This document shows, one piece after another, positions 53,343-62,211 of a stretch of 64,000 nucleotides of DNA; within the stretch, counting starts at the first letter, position 1, and the number at the start of each line of letters is the position of its first letter. Under the pieces are notes generated by a model. That model worked only from the letters and a program-made list of their open reading frames with translations, was not told the DNA's origin and did not search any database. A program made the position numbers and the translations under genes. This stretch comes from Psychrobacter sp. AH5 (GTDB lineage Bacteria; Pseudomonadota; Gammaproteobacteria; Pseudomonadales; Moraxellaceae): contig NZ_JAMBMT010000001.1 in NCBI RefSeq assembly GCF_040371085.1, positions 1,240,001 to 1,304,000 of the forward strand, in the 5' to 3' direction.

Positions 53343-54269
53343 ATGAGTGCCATAGACAGTAATAGATATTTAAATACGCAAACGGCGCAGACCAGCCAGC
53401 CAACGTTAAGCTTTAAAAATCGCTATGATAAACAGCTATATAACAAACGCCGTTTTATTAATAAATCGGGACTCGCTTTTGCCGCATCCGCGCTGATATT
53501 TGGTTTGTTTTGGCTCATTTGGATCTTAATTACGCTGTTTGTCGAGGGCTTGCAAGGGTTAGTTGCGATGCCAGTATTTATGGCAGATACGCCGCCGCCA
53601 ATGGGTGAAGGCGGTCTGCGTAACGCCATTGTCGGCTCAGTGCTACTGGCAGGTTCAGGATTAGCGATTGGAGCGCCAGTCGGCATGATGGCGGGCATTT
53701 ATTTAGCAGAATTCTCTAATGGCAATCTGCTTGGCAAAGTCACTCGCTTTTTAAACGATATTTTATTGTCCGCACCATCGATTGTGATCGGCTTATTCGT
53801 TTATGCGCTGATGGTCAAGGGGCAAAGCTTTTCGGGCTGGGCCGGCGCTTTGGCATTGGCGCTGATTGTCATTCCTATTGTGGTACGCGCCACAGAAAAC
53901 ATGCTCAATCTAGTGCCCAATACTCTGCGCGAAGCTGCTTATGCCCTAGGTACGCCCAAATGGAAACTGGTCAGTACGGTGACGCTCAAAGCGGCTAAAG
54001 CCGGTCTGACGACTGGTGTGCTACTGGCTTTCGCGCGGATTACTGGTGAGACCGCGCCGTTATTATTCACCGCCTTAAACAATCAATACTTTAGCACTGA
54101 TATGAGCAAGCCTATGGCTAATCTTCCCAATACCATTTATCAGTTTGCCATGAGTCCTTATGATAATTGGCATACGCTGGCTTGGGCGGCGGCGCTACTG
54201 ATTACTATGAGCGTATTACTGTTAAATGTTATCGCGCGCTTTATCGGCGGTAAAGATTACCGTCAATAA
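53343..54269 (+). CDS. pstA: Phosphate ABC transporter permease PstA
   Basis: The second permease of the Pst importer, 308 residues. It has PstA blocks GGLRNAIVGSVLLAGSGLAI, YLAEFSNGN, SAPSIVIGLFVYALMV and the EAA loop EAAYALGTPKWKLVSTVTL followed by ARITGETAPLLFTA. The N-terminal 40 residues are polar and longer than in E. coli PstA. It follows pstC with only three bases between stop and start, so expression is coupled. Confidence 0.95.
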   Translation: MSAIDSNRYLNTQTAQTSQPTLSFKNRYDKQLYNKRRFINKSGLAFAASALIFGLFWLIWILITLFVEGLQGLVAMPVFMADTPPPMGEGGLRNAIVGSVLLAGSGLAIGAPVGMMAGIYLAEFSNGNLLGKVTRFLNDILLSAPSIVIGLFVYALMVKGQSFSGWAGALALALIVIPIVVRATENMLNLVPNTLREAAYALGTPKWKLVSTVTLKAAKAGLTTGVLLAFARITGETAPLLFTALNNQYFSTDMSKPMANLPNTIYQFAMSPYDNWHTLAWAAALLITMSVLLLNVIARFIGGKDYRQ

Positions 54270-54358
54270 CTTAAAACCAATAACGAACATGGTTAATAGC
54301 CAAAAACAACACACTTATCTAAAAGCTCAACCTTTAAAATTTGAAACAATAGGATAAT

Positions 54359-55276
54359 ATGATGACCGAGGTATTAGAGAGAAAAGCGCTTGGCCAGATG
54401 ACAAATACAAGCAGCAAACGCAGCTTACTAGACGAGGTGATGTATAGCCATAATCCGTATAAACAGCCAAGCGTCGACCATTTTATCAAGCAAACCATGG
54501 CAGGCATCTCTCATAATACGCCGCCTGCCAAAATAGCTATTCGTAACTTAGATTTTTATTATGATAATTTTCAAGCATTAAAAAACATCACTATCGATAT
54601 TCCAGAGAGACAGGTCACCGCTTTTATTGGTCCCTCAGGCTGCGGTAAATCAACGCTGCTACGTACCTTTAATCGTATGTATGACTTATATCCTAGCATG
54701 CGCGCTGAAGGTCAAATCATGCTTGATAACCAAAACATTCTCGCCAAAGATGTAGATGTCAATTTGCTGCGGGCGCAGGTCGGCATGGTGTTTCAAAAGC
54801 CCACCCCCTTCCCGATGTCCATCTATGACAATGTCGCCTTTGGCGTGCGTCTCTATGAAAGGCTTAGCAAAGAAGAGCTGAATGCGCGTGTCGAGTGGGC
54901 GCTAAAAAAAGCAGCATTATGGCTGGAGGTCAAAGACAAGCTAAAAGCCTCAGGCCTATCCTTGTCAGGCGGTCAGCAGCAAAGGCTTTGTATCGCGCGC
55001 GCGGTAGCCACAAAACCTGAGGTTTTACTGTTAGATGAGCCAACCTCAGCCCTTGATCCACTCTCTACTGGCGCGATTGAGGAATTAATTAGCGATTTAA
55101 AAAACGATTATACTATTGCTATGGTGACGCATAACATGCAGCAGGCGGCTCGCGTCTCCGATTACACCGCTTATATGTATTTGGGCGATATGGTAGAGAT
55201 GGGTGAGACTGATCAGATATTCACCCATCCAGCACAAAAAGCGACTGAGGACTATATCGCTGGTCGTTATGGTTAG
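54359..55276 (+). CDS. pstB: Phosphate ABC transporter ATPase PstB
   Basis: The ATPase of the Pst importer, 305 residues. Walker [12 protein letters not shown] starts at about residue 91, followed by the Q-loop [17 protein letters not shown], the signature [14 protein letters not shown] and Walker [13 protein letters not shown], all of the PstB type. It has about 50 extra N-terminal residues before the domain, compared with E. coli PstB. Two adjacent ATGs are possible (54359 and 54362); AGGA is upstream. No phoU follows, as it does in E. coli; the next feature is a terminator-like hairpin. Confidence 0.95.
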   Translation: MMTEVLERKALGQMTNTSSKRSLLDEVMYSHNPYKQPSVDHFIKQTMAGISHNTPPAKIAIRNLDFYYDNFQALKNITIDIPERQVTAFIGPSGCGKSTLLRTFNRMYDLYPSMRAEGQIMLDNQNILAKDVDVNLLRAQVGMVFQKPTPFPMSIYDNVAFGVRLYERLSKEELNARVEWALKKAALWLEVKDKLKASGLSLSGGQQQRLCIARAVATKPEVLLLDEPTSALDPLSTGAIEELISDLKNDYTIAMVTHNMQQAARVSDYTAYMYLGDMVEMGETDQIFTHPAQKATEDYIAGRYG

Positions 55277-55304
55277 ACTGTGGTTGCTTAATAACTAAAA
55301 ATAG

Positions 55305-55340
55305 CCTTTGCAATCTACGCCTTGCAAGGGTTTAACTTTT
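55305..55340 (+). terminator. Terminator after pstB
   Basis: Arms CCTTTGCAA and TTGCAAGGG pair over nine bases (one G-T) with an eight-base loop, followed by a T-rich tract. It ends the pst operon. Confidence 0.65.
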
Positions 55341-55342
55341 TA

Positions 55343-55480
55343 TATAGTCGATACACTTTAAAAATGACATAGCGCTGCTGGTATAAATTTTGCTGGCGTG
55401 CTGCTTACATTCGAGCCTGCACGAAATTCACCCGAGCAGCGCCCTTAAATCTATAACAGTTTTACTTTCAACTGACTATA
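55343..55480. repeat. Intergenic repeat element, copy A
   Basis: This 138-bp stretch begins TATAGTCGATAC and ends GACTATA, so its ends are inverted (TATAGTC/GACTATA). Its middle, with CTGGTATAAATTTTGCTGGC and GTGCTG, matches the element at 61285-61430. No frame of useful length is present. It is probably a small non-autonomous mobile repeat or repeat family, placed between the pst terminator and the maleylacetate reductase gene. Confidence 0.65.
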
Positions 55481-55535
55481 GTTAGAGAGATTGCTTTGGG
55501 ACTGTAATTTATAAGCTTTAGCAATTAGATTATGG

Positions 55536-56603
55536 TTAAGCAGGAGGCAACCCCTCATAAGCCTTTTCTAGCAACTCTTTTAGCTCCTGATAATTATAGT
55601 CACGCGGATTATAATAAGGACTATCACCAACCATTTGTGCCACTTTAGTAGGACCCTCTTTAGGTAAACCAATATTTTTGAGTGCCATCTCGATACCCAA
55701 AAACTGGTTCAGACGATAAATTGCTAAACCCAATTCTTCGCGACTATCCACTGCTAATGCCATAGCCAATCTATCCATCGCTTCACTATCAGCATGGCGG
55801 TTATAATGTACGGAGTACGCAAGGATAATAGCGTGCGCCTCGGCATGAGGTAAATTAAAAGTACCGCCCAAGACATGACAAATTTTATGATGCATCGCCA
55901 TACCCACCGAACCTAAACAAACTCCTGCCAGCCAAGCGCCATAGCTGGCTTTTTGTCGTGCGGCGATATTACTAATATCTTTGACGATTATAGGTAAGGC
56001 AGACTTTAGGGCTTGAATAGACTCAATGGCCATCAGACTAATAATTGGGTTTTTATCCTCTGCATATAAAGCTTCTATAGCATGCGCCATAGCATTCATA
56101 CCTGAACAAGCTGAAACTTGCGCGGGTAAGCTTAGGTTCAATTCTGGATCATAAATCACCATCTTTGGCAGTACGCAGTTGTTTTTCCCTGTAGTCTTAT
56201 GATGGTTATCAGTCACGCCATAGATAGCTGTCATCTCACTACCGGCATAAGTGGTCGGTATAGCGACTATCGGTAAATGCGTCTGTAAGGCAATCGCTTT
56301 GGCAAGTCCAATAGTAGAGCCACCGCCTAAAGACAGACAGCAGTCTACCTCATGCAGTTGAGCGTACGCTACCGCTTCATCGGCAATGGCTATCGGCACA
56401 TGCATAACCGCATGCGGATAGACGCCGATGGATATATCTCCTAGTTTGTTTGCTAGCTCTTGCCCTGCTTTTTCTTGACCAGGCGTAGTAATGACTAAAA
56501 CCCTTTGATAGCCCTGTTCGAGCAAAATATCTTTTACTTGCGCGGACTGACCTAAACCAAAATAAACCTCGACTGGCAACCCTTTATAATGAAAATCCTG
56601 CAT
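55536..56603 (-). CDS. Maleylacetate reductase
   Basis: An iron-containing-alcohol-dehydrogenase-fold enzyme of 355 residues that reduces maleylacetate to 3-oxoadipate with NAD(P)H. The pattern fits maleylacetate reductases: FGLGQSAQV near the start, SLGGGSTIGLAKAIAL (coenzyme binding), IPTTYAGSEMTAIYG, SGMNAMAHAIEALYA and MAMHHKICHVLGGTFNLPHAEAHA. GGAAG precedes the ATG at 56603. It lies 56 bp after the catM-type gene on the same strand and could be cotranscribed. Its substrate arises from hydroxyquinol or chlorocatechol cleavage, not from catechol itself. Confidence 0.88.
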   Translation of the reverse strand: MQDFHYKGLPVEVYFGLGQSAQVKDILLEQGYQRVLVITTPGQEKAGQELANKLGDISIGVYPHAVMHVPIAIADEAVAYAQLHEVDCCLSLGGGSTIGLAKAIALQTHLPIVAIPTTYAGSEMTAIYGVTDNHHKTTGKNNCVLPKMVIYDPELNLSLPAQVSACSGMNAMAHAIEALYAEDKNPIISLMAIESIQALKSALPIIVKDISNIAARQKASYGAWLAGVCLGSVGMAMHHKICHVLGGTFNLPHAEAHAIILAYSVHYNRHADSEAMDRLAMALAVDSREELGLAIYRLNQFLGIEMALKNIGLPKEGPTKVAQMVGDSPYYNPRDYNYQELKELLEKAYEGLPPA

Positions 56604-56659
56604 TTTTCTTCCCTAATTATTAACTTTACTAAAATTAAAAGGTAACAAGATCACTCTAT

Positions 56660-57577
56660 TTAAATCTCCTCACGCTGATAGACAAACCCTTCTTCCTCAT
56701 AAATCTGATAAGTCACTTCTAGCAAAGTTTTTAGCAAATCCGACTTATCAAAATGACGAACGTTCATGATCACAGGTGAGGTCAACAAGCCATCTTCAAA
56801 CGGAAGGTAGCCAATCTCCGTACCTCGTAGATTCTTGAGCGCTCTTGGCACAATAGTTACGCCCTCTCCAGCGGCCACTAACCCTAAGGCCACCTGTAAC
56901 TCACTAACTTCTGAAAAAGAGCTTGGCTCAATATTGTGCTCCTCAAATAAACCCAGAACATAATCAATAAAACTAGGCCGCGGTGCCTTTGGATATAATA
57001 ATAAATTCTCATCACTTAAGTCAGCGATCGTTATACTGCTACGTTTTTGTTGCATAATAGGATGATCGATAGGAGCGGCAACCATCAAACTCTCCTCTCT
57101 GAGTAAAATACGTCTGACCGAAGCGTCCTCAAAGAACAGCCTCCCAAACCCCACATCTATCTTGCCGTTGGTGAGCGCCTGCGTCTGTTGCCAAGAGTTT
57201 AATTCATGCAATTTGATTTCAATATTGGGATGAACTTTACGAAAGCGTGAGATTACTTTTGGCAAGGTACCATATAATATTGAGGCGACAAAACCTATCG
57301 ATAAAGAGCCATCAAAGACCCCTTTACGCATGGTCATCGCTCGCAGATTATCAGATTTTTTGAGAATCTGAGTGGCATGCTCATAAAAAAACACCCCAGC
57401 TTCGGTCAACTTAAGTGGGCGCTGATCTCTATCTATTAATACCACTCCCATCTCTTCTTCTAACTGCTTTATCTGCCGACTCAGCGGCGGCTGTGAGATA
57501 AAGAGACGCTCAGCCGCTTTATTAAAGCTTTTCTCTTCGGCGACTGCCACAAAGTAACGTAAATGTCTAAGTTCCAT
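56660..57577 (-). CDS. catM: LysR-family regulator of the catechol genes (CatM/BenM type)
   Basis: A 305-residue LysR activator. The N-terminus MELRHLRYFVAVAEEKSFNK with ISQPPLSRQIKQLEEEMGV is the family helix-turn-helix; the C-terminal domain includes LSIGFVASILYGTLPKVI and ELQVALGLVAAGEGVTIVP as in CatM and BenM, which bind cis,cis-muconate or benzoate. AGGATATG shows the start. It is divergent from catB, with an ATAC-N7-GTAT site in between, the classic arrangement. I use the symbol catM by position; CatR or BenM-like naming is equally possible. Confidence 0.85.
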   Translation of the reverse strand: MELRHLRYFVAVAEEKSFNKAAERLFISQPPLSRQIKQLEEEMGVVLIDRDQRPLKLTEAGVFFYEHATQILKKSDNLRAMTMRKGVFDGSLSIGFVASILYGTLPKVISRFRKVHPNIEIKLHELNSWQQTQALTNGKIDVGFGRLFFEDASVRRILLREESLMVAAPIDHPIMQQKRSSITIADLSDENLLLYPKAPRPSFIDYVLGLFEEHNIEPSSFSEVSELQVALGLVAAGEGVTIVPRALKNLRGTEIGYLPFEDGLLTSPVIMNVRHFDKSDLLKTLLEVTYQIYEEEGFVYQREEI

Positions 57578-57704
57578 ATCCTACCCTTTTTACTGATATC
57601 TTAGCAAAACGACTAAACCCTCATAATGACCGTGTAAATGTACGTTATAAGATTATATTTTTGCGTGATTATATGAAGCTAAAAACTAGATGACTCCTCA
57701 TATT

Positions 57705-57719
57705 ATACCTAAAAGGTAT
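57705..57719. promoter_or_regulatory. LysR (CatM/BenM) binding site
   Basis: ATACCTAAAAGGTAT is an exact ATAC-N7-GTAT dyad, the site recognised by CatM and BenM of Acinetobacter. It is 112 bp before catB and 129 bp before the divergent regulator gene. Confidence 0.8.
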
Positions 57720-57815
57720 TAAACATCGTTAAATAAGGTCTTAGACAAGCCCATGAATAAAACCTATAGTAAATAGCAAGCCTAAGGAACTAATAACCAA
57801 CGGGTAAGGATAAAT

Positions 57816-58979
57816 ATGATTCGTTCAATAACCACATTGCTGGTGCCAATACCGACTATTCGAGAGCATAAGTTGGCCTGTACGGTAATGAGAGAGCAGA
57901 CTCTGGTGTTAGTTCATATTCAAACAGCAGATGGTTTTGAGGGCTGGGGTGAAGCGACGACTATTGGCGGGCTCAATTATGCTGAAGAGAGTCCACATAG
58001 TATCAAGACTAATATCGACACTTACTTTACCCCGTTGCTCCTAAAAGAAGCCCCTACCTCTACTGCTAAAGCTATGCAGCTATTGAACCAGCATATCAGC
58101 GGTAACCGCTTTGCAAAATGTGCTATTGAGACCGCATTACTCGATATCGAAGGCAAACGTCTTGGCATACCGATCAGCGAATTATTAGGCGGCCGGGTTC
58201 GTGATGAGCTTGAAGTAGCGTGGACCCTTGCTAGCGGTGATACTGCCAAGGATATCAGTGAAGCTAAGCAGATGATTGCTCAAAAAAAGCATCGAATATT
58301 CAAGCTAAAAATCGGTAGTAACCCTATTGATGAAGACATTGCTCACGTATTAGCTATTAAACAAGCCATACCAGAGTACCGTGTCACAGTCGATGTCAAT
58401 CAAGCATGGACAGAGCTTGAGGCGATGAGCGCTATCAAACGTCTGCAAGATGGCGGGATAGATTTGATAGAACAGCCGATCTCAATGCGCAATCAGGCAG
58501 GGCTTAAACGTCTAAAAGAATATTTTGAAGTGGCTATTATGGCCGATGAGATCGTTCAAGACCCACAAAATGCTTTTCGGTTAGCGGCCGATCATTGCGC
58601 TGATGTTTTTGCGGTCAAAATCAATCAGGCGGGCGGACTAAAAGCGGCTTGTCTTATCGGACAAATGGCAAAGCTTGCAGGAATAGAGTTATACGGCGGC
58701 ACCATGTTAGAGGGTCCTATTGGTACTGCTGCATCGGCTCATGTGTTCTCTACTTATTCTAGTTTGAATTTTGATACTGAGCTTTTTGGACCTTTATTGC
58801 TGACTGACGATATTTTGACTCGTCCGCTTGAGTACCATAATTACGGACTTACGGTGCCGACAGCTCCTGGACTAGGGATAGAAGTAGATAAAGACAAAAT
58901 TTATCACTATGCAGAGCGCAGTCTACTCTCAGCAGCAGCTGCAAGCCGGCAACAATATTTTGCTACCGAAAAAACTTAA
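57816..58979 (+). CDS. catB: Muconate cycloisomerase
   Basis: Converts cis,cis-muconate to (+)-muconolactone. The 387-residue enolase-superfamily enzyme shows the N-terminal ALLDIEGKRLGIPISELLGG block, the catalytic Lys pair in FKLKIGS (about 167-171), metal ligands in VDVNQAW, LIEQP and MADE, and a second Lys in VKINQAGGL. The segment GWGEATTIGGLNYAEE is typical of muconate and chloromuconate cycloisomerases. AAGGA precedes the ATG at 57816. First gene of the plus-strand cat group. Length is standard. Confidence 0.93.
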   Translation: MIRSITTLLVPIPTIREHKLACTVMREQTLVLVHIQTADGFEGWGEATTIGGLNYAEESPHSIKTNIDTYFTPLLLKEAPTSTAKAMQLLNQHISGNRFAKCAIETALLDIEGKRLGIPISELLGGRVRDELEVAWTLASGDTAKDISEAKQMIAQKKHRIFKLKIGSNPIDEDIAHVLAIKQAIPEYRVTVDVNQAWTELEAMSAIKRLQDGGIDLIEQPISMRNQAGLKRLKEYFEVAIMADEIVQDPQNAFRLAADHCADVFAVKINQAGGLKAACLIGQMAKLAGIELYGGTMLEGPIGTAASAHVFSTYSSLNFDTELFGPLLLTDDILTRPLEYHNYGLTVPTAPGLGIEVDKDKIYHYAERSLLSAAAASRQQYFATEKT

Positions 58980-59019
58980 TAGCAAATAATAATCATCTAA
59001 AACCAATAAGGAAATAACG

Positions 59020-59310
59020 ATGCTATATCACGTACGAATGGATGTGTTAATACCTAATGATATGGATGCCGATAAAGTAGCTGAGCTCAAAGCGACTGAA
59101 AAAGCGCTATCGCAAAAACTGCAAGAACAAGGTAAATGGCGTCATATTTGGCGCTTGGCTGGCGAATATTCTAACTTTAGTATCTTTGATGTTGAGAGTA
59201 ATGAAGAGCTGCACGATATCATGATGTCGCTACCTCTTTATCCTTATATGAAAGTTCAGGTTACACCATTATTGCGTCATCCTTCCTCCATACGTAGTGA
59301 TGATAGTTAG
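59020..59310 (+). CDS. catC: Muconolactone delta-isomerase
   Basis: Converts muconolactone to 3-oxoadipate enol-lactone. The 96-residue protein matches CatC in size and pattern: LYHVRMDVLIPNDM at the start, a central WRLAGEYSNFSIFDVES and the end LPLYPYMKVQVTPLLRHPS. AAGGA precedes the ATG. It lies 40 bp after catB and before catA, as in other catBCA operons. Confidence 0.96.
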   Translation: MLYHVRMDVLIPNDMDADKVAELKATEKALSQKLQEQGKWRHIWRLAGEYSNFSIFDVESNEELHDIMMSLPLYPYMKVQVTPLLRHPSSIRSDDS

Positions 59311-59396
59311 ATTAACCTTTAAATAACCCAAAATATTGAGCAAGGTCGCTTAATATCATCTTTATTAACCAGATAGTCCTCAACAAGGAGAGAGAC

Positions 59397-60320
59397 ATGG
59401 AACACAAGCAAATAGAAGCATTGGCTGAAAAATTTGTCAAAGGCAAAATCGATTTTCCTGAAAAAGTCAATCCACGCGTACAAGAGATTACTCTGCGCAT
59501 CGTGACCGATTTGATGAAAACCATTAACGACTTGCATATCACAGCTGACGAGTATTGGAGCGGTGTATCATACATCGGTGACTTGGGTAAAGAAGCAGGT
59601 CTGTTATCACCCGGCTTAGGTTTTGATCACTTTATGGATCTGATGATTGAAGAGGATATGAAAGCGGCAGGTCTTGAAGGCGGTACTGTACGTACTATTG
59701 AAGGGCCCCTATATGTCGCAGGCGCACCAGAAGAACACGGCTTTGCAAGGCTTGATGATGGTACTGAAGATAAAGAAGGCACTGTGCTATTTATGCAAGG
59801 GTATGTCTACGACGAAGACGGCAACGCTCTTCCTAATGCTAAAGTTGAAGTTTGGCATGCCAATACTTTAGGTAACTACTCCTTCTTTGATGAGTCGCAG
59901 TCTGACTTTAATCTACGCCGGACTATCATTACTGATGAGAATGGTAAATATGCCTTCCGTAGTATTGTGCCTCTAGGCTATTCAGTACCACCAGGCGGTA
60001 TGACTGATAAAGTGTTGAGCGCGCTAGGACGTCATGGTAATCGCCCTGCTCATATCCATTTCTTTGCTAGCGCCGATGGTATGCGTAAACTGACTACGCA
60101 GATCAATATCGATGGCGACGAGTATCTATGGGACGACTTTGCTTTTGCCAGTCGTGAAGGCTTAGTACCCGAAGTCACTATGGTTGATGACGCTGATAAG
60201 CTCAAAGAAAAAGGCCTTGATAAGCCTTATGCATCCATCGACTTTGACTTTCATTTATTAAAAAACACTAAGTCTGATGTGCAAGGGGCAGAAGTCGAAC
60301 GTCGCCGCGCTCAAGCTTAG
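59397..60320 (+). CDS. catA: Catechol 1,2-dioxygenase
   Basis: The ortho-cleaving non-haem Fe(III) dioxygenase that opens catechol to cis,cis-muconate. The 307-residue protein has the N-terminal helical domain and the beta-sandwich. Iron ligands appear at Tyr161 (GNYSFFD), Tyr195 (LGYSVPPGG), His219 and His221 (RPAHIHFF), matching the spacing of the Acinetobacter enzyme. LYVAGAPEEHGFARLDDG is also typical. AAGGAGAGAG precedes the start. It follows catC by 86 bp. Confidence 0.96.
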   Translation: MEHKQIEALAEKFVKGKIDFPEKVNPRVQEITLRIVTDLMKTINDLHITADEYWSGVSYIGDLGKEAGLLSPGLGFDHFMDLMIEEDMKAAGLEGGTVRTIEGPLYVAGAPEEHGFARLDDGTEDKEGTVLFMQGYVYDEDGNALPNAKVEVWHANTLGNYSFFDESQSDFNLRRTIITDENGKYAFRSIVPLGYSVPPGGMTDKVLSALGRHGNRPAHIHFFASADGMRKLTTQINIDGDEYLWDDFAFASREGLVPEVTMVDDADKLKEKGLDKPYASIDFDFHLLKNTKSDVQGAEVERRRAQA

Positions 60321-60448
60321 ACATTCGTAGGTCTGATCCCAATCTATTATCAAACTTTACTTTTTAAAACTTTATAAAGCGGCTTGATATTACACCAGTT
60401 GTAGTATCAAGCTTAATTTATGAAATAAAATACGAACAAGGATGTTCT

Positions 60449-61276
60449 ATGAAAATCACTGTGCATAAAACTATCTTACTAACGATCGCCACGAGCTTAT
60501 CATTGACTGTTTATGCTTCTGACTCGCACTATGTGCCGGGTATTGAAGGGATCAAAGCAAGCGTAGTACCGCCTTCTGGGGTTTATTACAAAGGCTATAT
60601 CGTCAATTACAACGCTGATGAAAACGAAGCCTTGCCAGCTGATAGCGAAGTTAGCGTTACCGCTCTAGCTAGCCGCGCCATATGGGTAACGCCGCAAAAG
60701 ATACTAGGCGGCGACTTGGCATTGGAAGCTATTGTACCGCTAATAAAAACAGATCTAAAAGTCGGCGGTCAAGATATTGATGAGCGCACAGGTTTAGGCG
60801 ATCTGTATGTGGGCGGCGTATTAGGCTGGCACGGCGATAGATGGGATGCGGTCACTGGTGTTGGTTACTGGGCGGAAACTGGCGACTATGATAGTAATCG
60901 ATTTGCAAGCCCGGGCAAAGGTTATGATTCGGTCATGCTCACCCTTGGCGGCAACCTCAAACTCAATCAACAAGGTGATATTAACCTCAGCGCCTTGAGT
61001 CGTTATGAGATGCCAAACGGTGATAATCTTGAAGATGAGCTTATTATTGAATGGGGTTTGAGCAAAAGCTACGGCTTGCTAGATGTTGGTTTGGTCGGTT
61101 ATAACACTTTTGAGACTGGTGATGGCAACGAGGAAAGAAACGCTTTAGGCTTATCGATGGGCTATTTTTCACCGCCCAATCTACTAGGCGGTGATATAGC
61201 GTTATATAAAGAGTACTCAAATAAAGATACTTTTGAGGGAAAAGTCATAAGAGCTTCGTTAACTAAAGTATTCTAA
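60449..61276 (+). CDS. SphA-like outer-membrane protein for aromatic compounds
   Basis: A 275-residue beta-barrel protein resembling the COG4313 group, described as proteins of the phenol meta-pathway or SphA. It has a signal peptide (ILLTIATSLSLTVYA-S), alternating aromatic/Gly strands (GLGDLYVGGVLGWHGDRWDA, NALGLSMGYFSPPNLLGGD) and an aromatic C-terminal residue (ASLTKVF) typical of outer-membrane barrels. It may admit aromatic substrates. It lies in the middle of the cat group, 128 bp after catA. Substrate is inferred only. Confidence 0.75.
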   Translation: MKITVHKTILLTIATSLSLTVYASDSHYVPGIEGIKASVVPPSGVYYKGYIVNYNADENEALPADSEVSVTALASRAIWVTPQKILGGDLALEAIVPLIKTDLKVGGQDIDERTGLGDLYVGGVLGWHGDRWDAVTGVGYWAETGDYDSNRFASPGKGYDSVMLTLGGNLKLNQQGDINLSALSRYEMPNGDNLEDELIIEWGLSKSYGLLDVGLVGYNTFETGDGNEERNALGLSMGYFSPPNLLGGDIALYKEYSNKDTFEGKVIRASLTKVF

Positions 61277-61284
61277 AGGTTTTA

Positions 61285-61430
61285 TATAATCGATACTAAA
61301 TAAAACGGATACATTATATTATGCCGCGAAACTGGTATAAATTTTTCTAGCGTGCTGTGTCTGCGCTGACAGAGGCTGCGAAAAATTAATCCCAGTCCCG
61401 CTGTATTCTTTTTATATTGGACAAACTATA
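61285..61430. repeat. Intergenic repeat element, copy B
   Basis: The 146-bp stretch starts TATAATCGATAC and ends AAACTATA and shares CTGGTATAAATTTT and CTAGCGTGCTG with copy A at 55343-55480, including similar position of the blocks. It lies between the SphA-like gene and pcaI and has no coding frame. Confidence 0.6.
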
Positions 61431-61440
61431 GGGTCTAACT

Positions 61441-62145
61441 ATGATAAATAAAGCCGAAAAAAGTATGACTGAGGTTCTAAGTCAAATAAAAGACGGCGCG
61501 ACGATTATGATTGGCGGCTTTGGTACTGCAGGTCAGCCCGCTGAGCTTATTGACGGACTTATAGATTTGGGCGTAAAAGATTTAGTCATTATTAATAATA
61601 ATGCCGGTAATGGCGATCATGGACTGGCCAAATTACTTAAGACTGGCGCGGTACGTAAGATTATTTGCTCCTTTCCGCGTCAGGCTGATTCTTGGGTATT
61701 TGATGAGCTCTATCATGCTGGCAAGATAGAGCTTGAGCTAGTACCGCAGGGCAATTTGGCCTGCCGTATTCAAGCAGCTGGCATGGGGCTTGGTGCGGTC
61801 TATACCCCAACTGGCTTTGGGACTTTACTGGCTGAAGGTAAAGAGACTCGTCACATCGATGGCAAAGACTATGTTCTTGAATACCCCATCAAAGCGGATT
61901 TTGCCTTAATTAAAGCCTTCAAAGGCGATCGTTGGGGAAACCTAGTCTATCGCAAATCTGCCCGTAACTTTGGTCCTATCATGGCGATGGCCGCTGACGT
62001 TACTATTGCTCAAGTCTCTGAGATCGTTGAACTAGGCGAGCTTGATCCTGAGCATATCGTTACCCCTAGCATCTTTGTGCAGCACGTAGTAAAAACGGTC
62101 AGCACCGATGCTAATCGTGCAAAGATTACAGCCGCTACCCTATAA
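61441..62145 (+). CDS. pcaI: 3-oxoadipate CoA-transferase subunit A
   Basis: Transfers CoA from succinyl-CoA to 3-oxoadipate together with subunit B. The 234-residue protein has the family glycine motif MIGGFGTAGQPAELIDGL near the N-terminus, NNNAGNGDHGLAKL and YPTGFGT-like YTPTGFGTLLAEGKET, and ends ITAATL. In Acinetobacter the cat-cluster copy is called catI; PcaI is the equivalent. It begins 164 bp after the SphA-like gene, with repeat B in between, and subunit B follows after 66 bp. Confidence 0.92.
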   Translation: MINKAEKSMTEVLSQIKDGATIMIGGFGTAGQPAELIDGLIDLGVKDLVIINNNAGNGDHGLAKLLKTGAVRKIICSFPRQADSWVFDELYHAGKIELELVPQGNLACRIQAAGMGLGAVYTPTGFGTLLAEGKETRHIDGKDYVLEYPIKADFALIKAFKGDRWGNLVYRKSARNFGPIMAMAADVTIAQVSEIVELGELDPEHIVTPSIFVQHVVKTVSTDANRAKITAATL

Positions 62146-62211
62146 AATAAATACAGTCCTACTATCTAAACACTGCTATTTAAATTCTGCTATCCATAAA
62201 GGAGCGTGATA

